This document shows positions 7,688-17,300 of a stretch of 64,000 bases of DNA, piece by piece. The stretch is from Polynucleobacter victoriensis (GTDB taxonomy: Bacteria > Pseudomonadota > Gammaproteobacteria > Burkholderiales > Burkholderiaceae), in NCBI RefSeq assembly GCF_900187875.1, contig NZ_FYEX01000001.1:1-64000 (forward strand). Direction: 5' to 3'. The notes under the pieces are model-generated. The model saw only the letters and a program-made list of their open reading frames with translations. It searched no databases and was not told where the DNA came from. How positions within the stretch are numbered: the first letter of the stretch is position 1; each line of letters opens with the position of its first letter. Both the position numbers and the translations under genes were made by a program.

Positions 7688-7698
7688 AATCAAGTCTG

Positions 7699-8352
7699 AT
7701 GACTTATAGCGTCAAAGAACTTTTTCTGACCATTCAGGGCGAGGGCGCTCAAACAGGTCGTGCTGCAGTTTTTTGCCGCTTTAGTGGTTGTAATCTTTGG
7801 ACGGGTCGTGAAGAGGATCGTTCTTCTGCAATCTGTCAATTTTGCGACACAGATTTTGTTGGCACAGATGGTGATGGTGGCGGCAAGTTTGAGACAGCCA
7901 CGCAATTAGCTTCAAGAATTAACGACACTTGGGGTGATGGCGATCCTCATCACAAGTATGTGGTGTTTACTGGTGGTGAACCACTGTTGCAGTTAGATAA
8001 ATCTTTGATTGATGAGTTGCACCAATTAGGATTCAAAATTGCTATAGAAACAAACGGCACGATGCGCGCACCTGCGGGTATTGATTGGATTTGTGTGAGT
8101 CCTAAGCATGGTTCAGACCTACTTCAGGTTCAAGGTGATGAGTTAAAGCTTGTGATTCCTCAGTTTGGACATGAGGGCAAATTGCCGCAATTGCTCGCAC
8201 GCTTTGAAAAAATGTCGTTTAAACATCATTTTCTTCAGCCATTAGATGGACCGAATAAGGCAGCTAATACTGAATTAGCCATTAAAATCTGCCAATCTCG
8301 TCCCTTATGGCGTTTAAGTACCCAAACTCATAAAATTTTGGGTATCCGTTAA
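7699..8352 (+). CDS. queE: 7-carboxy-7-deazaguanine synthase QueE
   Basis: This radical-SAM enzyme converts 6-carboxytetrahydropterin to 7-carboxy-7-deazaguanine in queuosine synthesis. The 217-residue protein opens with FLTIQGEGAQTGRAAVFCRF, the QueE substrate-binding signature. Its iron-sulfur cysteines are spaced CX14CX2C (GCNLW ... ICQFC) instead of the radical-SAM standard CX3CX2C; this long loop is known from Burkholderia QueE. VFTGGEPLLQ and ETNGT motifs follow. queD is 10 bp downstream, so substrate and product enzymes are co-transcribed. Its original partner upstream was guaA, now separated by the island. Confidence 0.97.
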   Translation: MTYSVKELFLTIQGEGAQTGRAAVFCRFSGCNLWTGREEDRSSAICQFCDTDFVGTDGDGGGKFETATQLASRINDTWGDGDPHHKYVVFTGGEPLLQLDKSLIDELHQLGFKIAIETNGTMRAPAGIDWICVSPKHGSDLLQVQGDELKLVIPQFGHEGKLPQLLARFEKMSFKHHFLQPLDGPNKAANTELAIKICQSRPLWRLSTQTHKILGIR

Positions 8353-8362
8353 GCAGAAGAAT

Positions 8363-8815
8363 ATGAATAAAAAAATTGAAATTACCCGTCGCCTAGAGTT
8401 TGATGCCGGTCATCGAATTCCGCATCATGACGGACATTGCAAGCATGTGCATGGCCATCGTTATGTTATCGAGGTAACTTTAATGGGTAATGTGTTGAGT
8501 CATCAGGGCCATGGTGATGATGGCATGGTGTTGGATTTTGGTGATATTAAAAAAATCACCAATGAAGAAATCGTTCAAAAATGGGATCATGCTTTTTTAG
8601 TCGCCAAAGAAGATCATGCCTTGGTTAACTTTTTAGCCAGCATCCCTAATCACAAAACAGTGGTGATGGATTCAATCCCAACCGTTGAAAATCTTGCTCA
8701 AACAGCATTTTCAACTTTAGAACCAATCTTTAAAGAGCGCTTTGGCGGTCGTTTAAATTTAAGCCGTTTGCGTTTATACGAAACTCCTAACTGTTGGGCA
8801 GATGTTCATGCCTAA
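8363..8815 (+). CDS. queD: 6-carboxy-5,6,7,8-tetrahydropterin synthase QueD
   Basis: QueD makes 6-carboxytetrahydropterin from 7,8-dihydroneopterin triphosphate, the step before QueE. The 150-residue protein has the zinc-binding histidines of the PTPS fold (FDAGHR, then CKHVHGHRY with Cys26, His30 and His32), the WDHAFL block and SIPTVENLA near residue 105. It overlaps the start of tadA by 8-14 bp, depending on the tadA start chosen. Confidence 0.96.
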   Translation: MNKKIEITRRLEFDAGHRIPHHDGHCKHVHGHRYVIEVTLMGNVLSHQGHGDDGMVLDFGDIKKITNEEIVQKWDHAFLVAKEDHALVNFLASIPNHKTVVMDSIPTVENLAQTAFSTLEPIFKERFGGRLNLSRLRLYETPNCWADVHA

Positions 8816-9266
8816 TGAGCAAGATCTAGAGTTCATGCAGTTGGCTCTAGTGGAGGCTCAAAAAGCTCGTGCTTTAGGCGAAGTACCTGTTGGCGCTGTA
8901 TTGGTGTCTGATAATCAGGTTATAGCCACGGGTCATAATCAACCCATCAGTAATAATGACCCAAGCGCTCATGCCGAAGTGGCGGCTTTAAGAGCGGCTG
9001 GCCAAAATCTATCCAATTACCGATTACCTAATACGACTCTATACGTTACCTTGGAGCCTTGCATGATGTGCTGTGGCGCCATCATGCATGCTAGGATATC
9101 TAGGGTGGTATATGGTGCGGCAGATGCTAAAACTGGCTGCGTGCACAGTGTTCTCAATCTGTTTGACAATCCACAGTTAAATCACCATACAATGGTTGAA
9201 GGGGGCGTGCTGGCAGAAGAGTGCGCCCAAGTATTAAAAGACTTTTTTAAAGAACGTAGAGCCTAA
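8802..9266 (+). CDS. tadA: tRNA-specific adenosine deaminase TadA
   Basis: TadA deaminates A34 to inosine in tRNA-Arg(ACG). The 154-residue protein has the deaminase zinc signature: AHAEVAAL (His57, Glu59 as proton shuttle) and PCMMCCGAI (Cys87, Cys90). VPVGAVLV near the N-terminus is also typical. The first ATG (8802) overlaps queD by 14 bp; a second in-frame ATG two codons later is equally possible. ldcA follows after 5 bp. Having two tRNA-modification steps (queuosine, inosine) in one operon fits the context. Confidence 0.95.
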   Translation: MFMPNEQDLEFMQLALVEAQKARALGEVPVGAVLVSDNQVIATGHNQPISNNDPSAHAEVAALRAAGQNLSNYRLPNTTLYVTLEPCMMCCGAIMHARISRVVYGAADAKTGCVHSVLNLFDNPQLNHHTMVEGGVLAEECAQVLKDFFKERRA

Positions 9267-9271
9267 GCTTC

Positions 9272-10186
9272 ATGAATTTGCACCTCATTGCTCCTTCAGG
9301 ATCATTGCCCGACGCCAGTGTTTTGGCGAATGGCGAAGCTTGGTTTAAACAAAAAAATATCAAGGTGACCAATCTTGAGTGTGGTCGCAGACAATTTCAA
9401 CGATTTGCTGGTGCAGATCATGAGCGTCTAAAAGAGATTAACGATTTAGCCCTTATTTCTCCTGATCAGGTAGTGATGGCTTTGCGCGGTGGTTATGGCT
9501 TAAGTCGCTTATTGGACCAAATTAACTGGGCTGGCATTGCTAATCAAGTGAGCCAAGGTTTAAAGATAGTTGGTCATAGCGATTTCACCGCATTTTGTTT
9601 GGCTCTTTTTGCCAAAACAGGTGCGCCAAGTTTTGCTGGCCCTATGTTTAGTTATGATTTTTGTGGCGATGTTTCTGAATTTACTTGGAAGCATTTTCAT
9701 GATGCCATGTCAGAAAAAGTCATCGAAGTAGAAGTGATTGCTCCGCAAGTGATGGCTAAGCCTCTAGGGGTGACTGATGCAGTTTTATGGGGTGGTAACT
9801 TGACCATGATCACATCTCTTTTAGGGACAGAGTATTTGCCATCTATAGATCAGGTGAGGGGTGGTATTTTATTTATTGAGGATGTTAATGAGCATCCTTA
9901 TCGTATTGAGCGCATGTTGCAACAATTAATCGATGCAGGTTACTTGGGGCAGCAAAAAGCGGTGATTTTGGGTGACATCTCATCCTATCGCCTAAGTGAC
10001 GTTGATCGTGGATATGATTTGAATGCTGCGCTTCACGCAATTCGTCAGCGCTTAGGCGATTCTGTACCGGTTTTAACTGGTTTGCCATTTGGGCACTGCC
10101 CAGACAAGCTAACCTTGCCAGTAGGTCGTACTGCGAACCTATCGGCAAGTTCATCAGGCTATATTCTTAAGGCTAACTGCGCCTAA
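9272..10186 (+). CDS. ldcA: Muramoyltetrapeptide (LD-)carboxypeptidase, family S66
   Basis: This cytoplasmic enzyme trims the terminal D-Ala from recycled murein tetrapeptides. The 304-residue protein has the S66 layout: ALRGGYGLSRLL (70-81), nucleophile Ser103 in VGHSDFTAF, Glu in LFIEDVNEHPYRIERML and the final His in GLPFGHCPDKLTLPVG. No signal peptide is seen. It is the last gene of the queE-queD-tadA-ldcA run. Confidence 0.93.
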   Translation: MNLHLIAPSGSLPDASVLANGEAWFKQKNIKVTNLECGRRQFQRFAGADHERLKEINDLALISPDQVVMALRGGYGLSRLLDQINWAGIANQVSQGLKIVGHSDFTAFCLALFAKTGAPSFAGPMFSYDFCGDVSEFTWKHFHDAMSEKVIEVEVIAPQVMAKPLGVTDAVLWGGNLTMITSLLGTEYLPSIDQVRGGILFIEDVNEHPYRIERMLQQLIDAGYLGQQKAVILGDISSYRLSDVDRGYDLNAALHAIRQRLGDSVPVLTGLPFGHCPDKLTLPVGRTANLSASSSGYILKANCA

Positions 10187-10265
10187 TACAGATTCTCTCT
10201 ACTGATGCAGTGGATTGGTTAAAATAGACGGCTTTGGTTGTCTCACACTTTTACGGGCAAATAAC

Positions 10266-11873
10266 GTGCTTTCAGCAGCAAATATCACCATGCAATTCGG
10301 GGCGAAGCCCTTATTCGAAAATATTTCTGTCAAATTTGGCGGTGGCAACCGCTATGGTTTGATTGGTGCCAATGGATGTGGCAAATCAACATTCATGAAA
10401 ATTTTAGGTTCGGATCTTGAGCCATCAGCAGGCAATGTATCGCTTGAGCCAAATATTCGTTTAGGTAAATTGCGTCAGGATCAATTTGCTTATGAAGATA
10501 AGCGAGTGCTTGATGTAGTGATGATGGGGCATGAGGATATGTGGAACGCTGCAGCTGAGCGTGATGCACTTTACGCAAATCCAGAAGCAACTGATGAAGA
10601 TTACATGCGTGCTGCTGAGCTAGAAACTAAGTTTGCGGAATATGGTGGCTACACAGCAGAAGCAAGAGCAGGTGAATTACTTTTAGGTATTGGTATTCCT
10701 ATTGAGCAGCACAATGGTCCTATGAGTGAAGTGGCACCTGGTTGGAAACTACGTGTTTTACTAGCCCAGGCACTTTTCTCAGATCCAGACGTATTGTTGT
10801 TAGATGAGCCAACCAATAACTTGGATATTCACTCGATCCATTGGTTAGAAGATATTCTGAATGCTAGAAATAGCACCATGATTATCATTTCGCATGATCG
10901 CCACTTTTTAAATGCGGTCTGTACTCATATGGCCGACATGGACTACGGCACTTTGACTGTCTACCCAGGTAACTACGATTCATATATGCTGGCTTCAATG
11001 CAAGCACGCAGTCAGCAACTAGCAAACAATGCTAAGGCTAAAGAGAAAATTGAGGAGTTGCAGGCCTTCGTACGTCGATTCTCTGCAAATGCTTCAAAGG
11101 CTCGTCAGGCCACTTCAAGACAGCGTCAGTTGGAGAAAATCGAAGTTGCTGAAATCAAGCCTTCATCACGTCAGAACCCATTCATTCGTTTTGAATACGA
11201 CAAGAAATTACACAACATCGTTGTTGAATGCGAGTCTTTAGCAAAAACGTATGAAAGAGATATTTTTAAGAATTTTAAAATCATCATTAGGCCGGGTGAA
11301 AAAGTTGCCATCATTGGTGAAAACGGTGCTGGTAAGACAACGCTATTAAAGTCAATTTTGAGCGAGCGTTTTGGCGGTATCGCTGCAGATAATGGCACGG
11401 TTAAATGGTCAGAGAATGCAGATGTTGGCTATATGCCACAAGACACCAGTGAATGCTTTCCTAACGACATGACTTTGTTGGACTGGATGGGGCAGTGGGC
11501 AAAACCTGGTGATGATGATCAAATCATTCGCGGCACTTTAGGTCGTTTACTTTTCTCAGGCAATGAAATCGGCAAGTCTGTCAGAGTTATTTCTGGTGGT
11601 GAAAAAGGCCGCATGATTTGGGGTAAGTTGATGTTGCAAAGACATAACATCTTAGCTATGGACGAGCCAACAAACCACATGGATATGGAATCCATTGAGA
11701 GTTTGCAAACATCATTAGAGAAATATGATGGTACGGTTATCTTTGTTTCTCATGACCGTGAGTTCATCACAGGTTTGGCAACCCGTATTCTAGAAATTCG
11801 TCACGATGGTAGTGTGACTGATTTTGAGGGCACTTACGAAGAGTACTTGGCTAGTCAATCAATCGAGGGTTAA
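10266..11873 (+). CDS. ABC-F family ATPase (YbiT-like)
   Basis: This duplicated ABC ATPase has no membrane domain, as in the ABC-F translation factors. Two Walker A motifs are visible (GANGCGKST and GENGAGKTT) with two Walker B/ABC-F signatures ([11 protein letters not shown] and [11 protein letters not shown]), separated by the basic coiled linker about 245-320. From the GTG at 10266 it is 535 residues, close to YbiT (about 530) and starting [11 protein letters not shown], the family's normal N-terminus. An earlier in-frame ATG at 10215 adds 17 unrelated residues and is less likely. Its stop overlaps the stop of the convergent DUF1289 gene in a shared TTAA. Confidence 0.93.
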   Translation: MLSAANITMQFGAKPLFENISVKFGGGNRYGLIGANGCGKSTFMKILGSDLEPSAGNVSLEPNIRLGKLRQDQFAYEDKRVLDVVMMGHEDMWNAAAERDALYANPEATDEDYMRAAELETKFAEYGGYTAEARAGELLLGIGIPIEQHNGPMSEVAPGWKLRVLLAQALFSDPDVLLLDEPTNNLDIHSIHWLEDILNARNSTMIIISHDRHFLNAVCTHMADMDYGTLTVYPGNYDSYMLASMQARSQQLANNAKAKEKIEELQAFVRRFSANASKARQATSRQRQLEKIEVAEIKPSSRQNPFIRFEYDKKLHNIVVECESLAKTYERDIFKNFKIIIRPGEKVAIIGENGAGKTTLLKSILSERFGGIAADNGTVKWSENADVGYMPQDTSECFPNDMTLLDWMGQWAKPGDDDQIIRGTLGRLLFSGNEIGKSVRVISGGEKGRMIWGKLMLQRHNILAMDEPTNHMDMESIESLQTSLEKYDGTVIFVSHDREFITGLATRILEIRHDGSVTDFEGTYEEYLASQSIEG

Positions 11874-12109
11874 TCTTTTCTGGTAAAGCGCATAGCAGTG
11901 CCTTCTGAGGTGATGCGAGTCCAAATGGCTTGTTTCTCCTCAGGAGTCATAAATACCCAGTTACAAACTTCGATTGCTGTTCTGCCGCAACCTTGGCAAA
12001 TATCATCAAATAATGTTGAGCAAATACCGATGCAAGGTGAGTCGGAGTTCTCATCATTGACTGACAAGGACGAGTTAGAGGTTGCGTCTGGATTGTTAGA
12101 GTTTGTCAT
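11870..12109 (-). CDS. DUF1289 domain protein
   Basis: This 79-residue protein has the DUF1289 cysteine pattern: SPCIGICS followed by [17 protein letters not shown], probably binding a metal ion, with the usual helical [10 protein letters not shown] after it. The function of the family is unknown. The ATG at 12109 overlaps the stop of the lipoprotein gene by 4 bp (ATGA), so the two are an operon; an upstream in-frame ATG would extend into that gene and is rejected. The first 24 residues are low-complexity (Asn/Ser rich). Confidence 0.85.
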   Translation of the reverse strand: MTNSNNPDATSNSSLSVNDENSDSPCIGICSTLFDDICQGCGRTAIEVCNWVFMTPEEKQAIWTRITSEGTAMRFTRKD

Positions 12110-12417
12110 AGGGATACGCAACTGAGTGTTTCGGCACCTTTTTTCCAAGTGCCTGTTTTTGAGATGAAGCTAATAGCTGATTGGTCAGCATAGCCAGAGC
12201 AGTTTAGATCAAAATAGCTAGTAGGACCTAAACTGCCGCAGTAGTTGTAAGTTTGTTGAGAAACCTTCATGGTGGAGCCCTCAAGGATCATGGTGAGAGG
12301 TTTTTCATCCGGATTGGTGGCATCTACTTTGCAATGCCATGTAACATAATCATTTCTATCGCAAGCTGTTATGGCAAGCGATAAAAGTAAATAAATAGGT
12401 AATTTTTTTAACAACAT
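12106..12417 (-). CDS. Small lipoprotein of unknown function
   Basis: From the ATG at 12417 this is a 103-residue protein with a lipoprotein signal: MLLKKLPIYLLLSLAITAC, with the lipobox Cys about residue 19. The mature part is small and Cys-containing (WHC, YNYCGSL, LNCSGY, LSCVSL), suggesting disulfides in the periplasm. I do not recognise the family. Its start codon shares the tetranucleotide CATG with the divergent SprT-like gene. It is translationally coupled to the DUF1289 gene. Confidence 0.7.
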   Translation of the reverse strand: MLLKKLPIYLLLSLAITACDRNDYVTWHCKVDATNPDEKPLTMILEGSTMKVSQQTYNYCGSLGPTSYFDLNCSGYADQSAISFISKTGTWKKGAETLSCVSL

Positions 12418-13078
12418 GTCCACGAATATAGCGCAATCACACACAACCCGTGAATCTTGGCTTCAAGCTGCAGTGCATGCCCTTGAGCCAACTTTCTCAA
12501 AAGCAGGTTTTGCCATTCCTCCAGTGAAGGTATCTTGCGGATGGCCAGCATCTAGTAGCCCCAGAACAACCTTGGGCCAATGTTGGCCTAAAGAGCGCTC
12601 AGGAGATATGGTCAATGAGATATTTGTCTCTCCCAAAATTGATGACCCTGTTGATGTTTTGGATACATTGGTGCATGAGTTATGTCATGCGATTGATGAT
12701 TGTCATAGTGGACATGGTCAGGACTTTAAAGAGATTGCTCAGTGCGTTGGCTTGGAAGGTCCGGCTAGAAGTGCTCATGCTAGTGAAGAACTAAAAGTTC
12801 GTTTAATGATGGTGGCAGAGCGCTTGGGTCAGTATCCACATAAGGCGATTGTTTTCCCGCCGCCACGCGCCAACAATACCCAGCGAGCTAAGGCCAAATG
12901 TTCTCAATGTGGTTATGAGGTCAGCCTATTAAAAAAATGGGCAACCATGGGAGCCCCCATTTGTCCTAAGGACAATATCCGTATGGAAGAAGTGGTAACG
13001 GACCTATTGCAAGAAACTGCTGAAGAAGAAAAAGCTAGAAAAGATAAGGAAAAAGAAATAAAAAGGGCTGTTTCATAA
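12416..13078 (+). CDS. SprT-like zinc metallopeptidase-family protein
   Basis: The 220-residue protein contains the gluzincin-type motif HELCHAIDD with a downstream HG pair (about 97-110), as in SprT/Spartan-like proteins, followed by a C-terminal zinc ribbon (KCSQCGYEV ... ICPKDN) and a charged Lys/Glu-rich tail. SprT-like proteins in eukaryotes cut DNA-protein crosslinks; bacterial members are little studied. The ATG overlaps the opposite-strand lipoprotein ATG in CATG, so one of the two starts could be downstream, although no better in-frame ATG is near. The 3' end overlaps the gloA terminator. Confidence 0.8.
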   Translation: MSTNIAQSHTTRESWLQAAVHALEPTFSKAGFAIPPVKVSCGWPASSSPRTTLGQCWPKERSGDMVNEIFVSPKIDDPVDVLDTLVHELCHAIDDCHSGHGQDFKEIAQCVGLEGPARSAHASEELKVRLMMVAERLGQYPHKAIVFPPPRANNTQRAKAKCSQCGYEVSLLKKWATMGAPICPKDNIRMEEVVTDLLQETAEEEKARKDKEKEIKRAVS

Positions 13079-13086
13079 AACAGCCC
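13060..13086 (-). terminator. Terminator of gloA
   Basis: GGGCTGTTT (13065-13073) pairs with AAACAGCCC (13078-13086), and the minus strand continues with TTTTTAT. It lies inside the last codons of the SprT-like gene. Confidence 0.8.
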
Positions 13087-13118
13087 CCAGAAATAGTAAT
13101 TTCTTACTAAGTATTTCT

Positions 13119-13505
13119 TTATTTCTGAATCAATTCAATTTTGTAGCCATCAGGGTCTTGTACAAAGGCAATCAGAGTATTGCCTCCCTGAACGGGTCCT
13201 GGTTCACGCGTGATTGTTCCGCCAGCAACTCTAATATCTTCACAAGTCTTATAGAGATCTTTGACTCCCAAAGCTATGTGACCATAAGCTGTGCCAAGCT
13301 CGTAGCTATCAACACCGTGGTTGTAGGTGAGCTCAATTTCAGCTTGGTTAGAGACATTGCCTTGTTCATAGCCAACAAATGCCAAAGAGTATTTTTGTTC
13401 TGGGCGCTCAGTTCGTCTGAGTAGATTCATACCCATCACCTTGGTGTAAAACTCAATAGAGCGATCTAAATTACCAACTCTTAGCATTGTGTGAAGTAAT
13501 TGCAT
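13119..13505 (-). CDS. gloA: Lactoylglutathione lyase (glyoxalase I)
   Basis: GloA converts the methylglyoxal-glutathione hemithioacetal to S-lactoylglutathione. From the ATG at 13505 the 128-residue protein begins [20 protein letters not shown] as glyoxalase I does. The metal ligands are recognisable: His5, Glu58 (IELT), His76 (GHIAL) and Glu124 (KIELIQ). An earlier in-frame start adds 12 unrelated residues. The gene lies 17 bp after serB, likely in the same transcript. Confidence 0.95.
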   Translation of the reverse strand: MQLLHTMLRVGNLDRSIEFYTKVMGMNLLRRTERPEQKYSLAFVGYEQGNVSNQAEIELTYNHGVDSYELGTAYGHIALGVKDLYKTCEDIRVAGGTITREPGPVQGGNTLIAFVQDPDGYKIELIQK

Positions 13506-13522
13506 CTTGTTCCTCAATATTT

Positions 13523-14371
13523 TTATAAAAGGTCTAACCAAGCATCTAGGCCTACATGGTCAAAAGCCATATCAGCTTTCTCTTTAACGATAGGCTTGGC
13601 TCTGTAACCAATCGATAGGCCTGCACCATGCATCATCGGCAAATCGTTTGAGCCGTCACCCATGGTGACTGCAGCATGTTTATTAGTATTCAAGGCCAGG
13701 CAGCGAGCCTCAACATAGGCTGCTTTAGCAGCGCCATCTACGATATTGCCGAGTACTTTGCCTGTTAGTTGATCATTAATGATTTCTAGTTGGTTTGCAT
13801 GTGTTTCAGATAAGCCGAGTTCATCTTGGAGTTTTTGCGTGAAGAATGTGAAACCACCAGAGACTAATAGGGTATGAATTCCTTTTTGATGTGCGCCTGC
13901 AATCAATTCTCTTGCGCCTAAGTTGAGGCGCAAACGTTCTTTAAATACGCCTTCTAATGAGCTTGCAGGAACACCCTCGAGTAATGCCACGCGACGGCGT
14001 AGGCTCTCGCTAAAGTCTTTGATTTCACCGCGCATAGCGGCTTCTGTGATTTCTGATACTTCTTTCTTTTTGCCAACTGCGTCTGCAATCTCATCAATGC
14101 ATTCAATGTTGATGAGTGTTGAATCCATGTCCATGGCCAATACTTTGATATTGCCAGGTGCAAAATGCTTAGGTAGGAAGCCGATGTCTGTCTGATGTAA
14201 TACGCCAAGATTTCTTAGGTGGCTTCTTTGTTCAAGATCAAGTATTTCATTCAGCTCTAAAACAATCGTTTTATTGGTTTTAATTGAACGAGCTTTAATG
14301 GCGTGAGATTTGTCAATTTCACGAATGAGTTGTTCTTGAATAGATGTTGTATGAAATAGAGCAATTTGCAT
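13523..14371 (-). CDS. serB: Phosphoserine phosphatase
   Basis: SerB hydrolyses phosphoserine in the last step of serine synthesis. The HAD motifs are clear: DMDSTLIN near residue 85, LVSGGFTFF and [10 protein letters not shown], with the usual N-terminal regulatory half preceding. I take the ATG at 14371 (MQIALFHTT); the TTG two codons upstream overlaps the mfd stop. It is 2 bp after mfd and followed by gloA, forming mfd-serB-gloA on the minus strand. Confidence 0.96.
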   Translation of the reverse strand: MQIALFHTTSIQEQLIREIDKSHAIKARSIKTNKTIVLELNEILDLEQRSHLRNLGVLHQTDIGFLPKHFAPGNIKVLAMDMDSTLINIECIDEIADAVGKKKEVSEITEAAMRGEIKDFSESLRRRVALLEGVPASSLEGVFKERLRLNLGARELIAGAHQKGIHTLLVSGGFTFFTQKLQDELGLSETHANQLEIINDQLTGKVLGNIVDGAAKAAYVEARCLALNTNKHAAVTMGDGSNDLPMMHGAGLSIGYRAKPIVKEKADMAFDHVGLDAWLDLL

Positions 14372-14373
14372 AA

Positions 14374-17300
14374 TCAAGTTTTCGAGGTTTCTTCTTTAAC
14401 GACAGTATCGCCTAAATGCTTCATGAGTAGTCTAATTGCCTCTAAGCGTTGAGTGAGCGTCATAAATGCTTCTTTATCCGCTGGCAATATTTTTAATTTA
14501 TCTTGGCCATTGAGTTGAATACGTTTATTGGTCTGAACTAGCTGAATAATCTTAATTGGATCAATTGGCGGGTTAGGGATAAATTGAATAGTGATTTGTA
14601 CAGGATTCGCATCAATTTTCTTAATACCTAAACGAGACATGTTCAAACGTAGGCGATGCGTTTCAAATAGTGACTGAGCTTGCTCTGGAAGTTCTCCAAA
14701 ACGATCGACCAATTCTTCTCGAATTTCAATTAATTTTTCATGTGTCTCAACACCAGATAGGCGCTTGTATAGTGATAAGCGCTCATGCACATCAGGGCAG
14801 TAGTCGTTCGTTAATAGGGCGGGAACACCTAAGCTAATGTCAGTAATGATTTCCATTGGCGCCATTAAGTCGGGTTCTTTGCCACTCTTGAGAGATTTAA
14901 CTGCTTTATTGAGCATCTCTGTGTAGAGTTGGAAGCCAATTTCAGAAATATCGCCAGATTGCTTGTCACCTAGAACCTCACCCGCACCGCGTATCTCAAG
15001 ATCGTGCATGGCTAAATAGAATCCTGAGCCTAATTCTTCCATTGCTTGGATGGCATCTAAACGTAGCTTAGCCTGTTTAGTTAGAGCTTCTGGATCGGGT
15101 ACGGTCAAATAAGCATAGGCCTGATGGTGTGAACGTCCTACTCGTCCGCGCAATTGATGTAACTGGGCCAAGCCAAATTTATCTGCTCTATGCATGATGA
15201 TGGTGTTGGCGGTTGGCACGTCAATACCAGTTTCAATAATTGTGGTGCATAACAATATGTTGGCACGTTGTGTGACAAAGTCACGCATGACTCGCTCGAG
15301 GTCGCGCTCATGCATTTGGCCATGAGCCACTACGATGCGAGCCTCCGGAAGTAGTTTCTCTAAGGATTGTTTGCGATTCTCAATCGTATCGACTTCGTTG
15401 TGCAAGAAATAAACCTGCCCGCCACGTTTTATTTCGCGTAAAACTGCCTCACGAATAATGCCGTCACTTTCGCGGCGTACGAACGTTTTAATCGCTAGTC
15501 GTTTTTGTGGTGCAGTAGCAATCACAGAGAAGTCTCTTAATCCTTCTAGTGCCATACCCAAGGTTCTAGGGATGGGGGTGGCTGTGAGGGTGAGAACGTC
15601 TACTTCAGCCCTCAGTGACTTTAGTGCTTCTTTTTGACGCACGCCAAAGCGATGTTCCTCGTCAATAATGACCAGCCCTAAACGAGGGAATTTCACATCA
15701 GCAGAGAATAATTTATGTGTACCAATCACAATGTCTGCTTCACCTTTGGCCATAGCTTCTAGAGCAGCATTGATTTCTTTGGTTGTCTTAAAGCGTGATA
15801 ACTCAACAATTTTTACTGGCCAGTCTGCAAAACGATCTTTCCACGTTTCAGCGTGTTGCTCGGCAAGTAAGGTAGTTGGTGCCATGATGGCCACTTGTTT
15901 GCCACCCATCACCGCTAAAAAGCTAGCACGTAGTGCAACCTCAGTTTTACCAAAGCCAACATCACCACATACCAAGCGATCCATTGGTTTGCCACTAGTC
16001 ATGTCTTGTATTACTGCAGCAATCGCAGCAGCTTGGTCGGCTGTTTCTTCGAAGCCAAAGCTTTCAGCAAAGGCTTCATAGTCATGGGCTGAGAATTCAA
16101 AGGCATGGCCTTTACGTAGAGCTCTAGCAGCGTATAGGTTAAGTAGTTCTGCAGCCGTGTCGCGTATTTGTTGTGCCGCTTTGCGTTTAGCTTTTTCCCA
16201 TTGACCAGAGCCAAGTTGATGAAGTGGTGCTGTTTCTGGGTCAGCTCCAGCGTAGCGAGAAATTAATTGCAGTTGTTGAACTGGAACATAGAGGGTCGTT
16301 GCATTAGCGTAGAGTAAATGTAAAAACTCTTCTTCGCCATTACCAACATCCAATAGGATCAAGCCCTGATAGCGACCAATACCATGTTCCGCATGGACAA
16401 CAGGATCACCCACTTTTAGTTCTGATAAATCTTTGACCAGCGTATCAACATTGCTAGCTTCTTTGTCCTTACCTTTGCGACGTGTTCTAGCGCTGGCAGC
16501 AAAGAGTTCTGACTCAGTAATAACAATTAATTTGGCATGCTGTGAAACAAAACCATCATGAATATCACTGTGGGTAATGCCTAGTTTTGCATCACTGACT
16601 AGGAAGTCGATCAAGCTATCAGATTGGTGAGCTTTAAGTTGATTTTCTTCTAGAAGTTGTCGAATGGTCTCACGACGTCCTGCGCTATCAGCGCTGATGA
16701 TGATGCGTGAGTTGGTGTTGTTAACGAGATATTTAAGCTTGCTAATCGGGTCAGCATCTTTGCGGTTAACTGAGACATCTGGTAACTGAAAAAATGTTGG
16801 TTCATCGTTAGCACTATTTTTATCTAGTACAAGGCGTGGGTGATTTTTAAGTAATGCAAATAACTCATCATTCTGTAGATAAAGTTGCTTGGGGTCTAAA
16901 ACAGGCCTTGATGAGTCATGACTTAAAAAGTTATAGCGTTGTTGTGTGTCTTGCCAAAAGCCTTTGATGTTTGCTTCAAGTTCACCGTGAATGCCTAGCC
17001 AAACTGGACCCTTTGCCATCGGCAAATAATCAAAAAATGTAGCACTCGTTTCGAAGAAAAGCGGTAGGTATGACTCAATGCCGGCGCTTGGAATGCCAAG
17101 ACCAATATCTTTATAGATGCTGCAGCGACTTGGGTCACCATCGAAGACTTCCCGCCAGCGACCACGAAATGCCGTGCGTGATTCTTCGTCCATGGGGAAT
17201 TCATGGCCAGGTAACAGTCGTACTTCTTTAACTGGAAACAAACTTCTTTGGCTATCTGGGTCAAATGATCTAATTTGATCAATTTCATCGCCAAATAAAT

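Larger units (their letters stand above)
7271..7698. other. 428-bp non-coding right flank of the island
   Basis: The flank holds the possible operon terminator, a 16-bp perfect palindrome CGTTACTTAAGTAACG (7355-7370), a second inverted repeat ATGAATTC/GAATTCAT (7392-7399 with 7406-7413), a 27-codon GTG frame (7385-7468) that is probably a gene remnant, three GTTACACA-type repeats and the right att repeat. queE starts 9 bp after the relic guaA stop. I found no clear sigma70 promoter for queE and no preQ1 riboswitch. Confidence 0.5.

Noticed and set aside
7620..7698. preQ1 riboswitch before queE
   Set aside because: I looked for the C-rich loop and A-rich tail of preQ1-I and found neither; the segment belongs to the island end.
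10215..10265. N-terminal extension of the ABC-F protein from an upstream ATG
   Set aside because: The 17 extra residues do not resemble the family start, which matches from the GTG at 10266.
15668..16081. 137-codon plus-strand frame inside mfd
   Set aside because: It is antisense to a conserved helicase domain and has no independent support.
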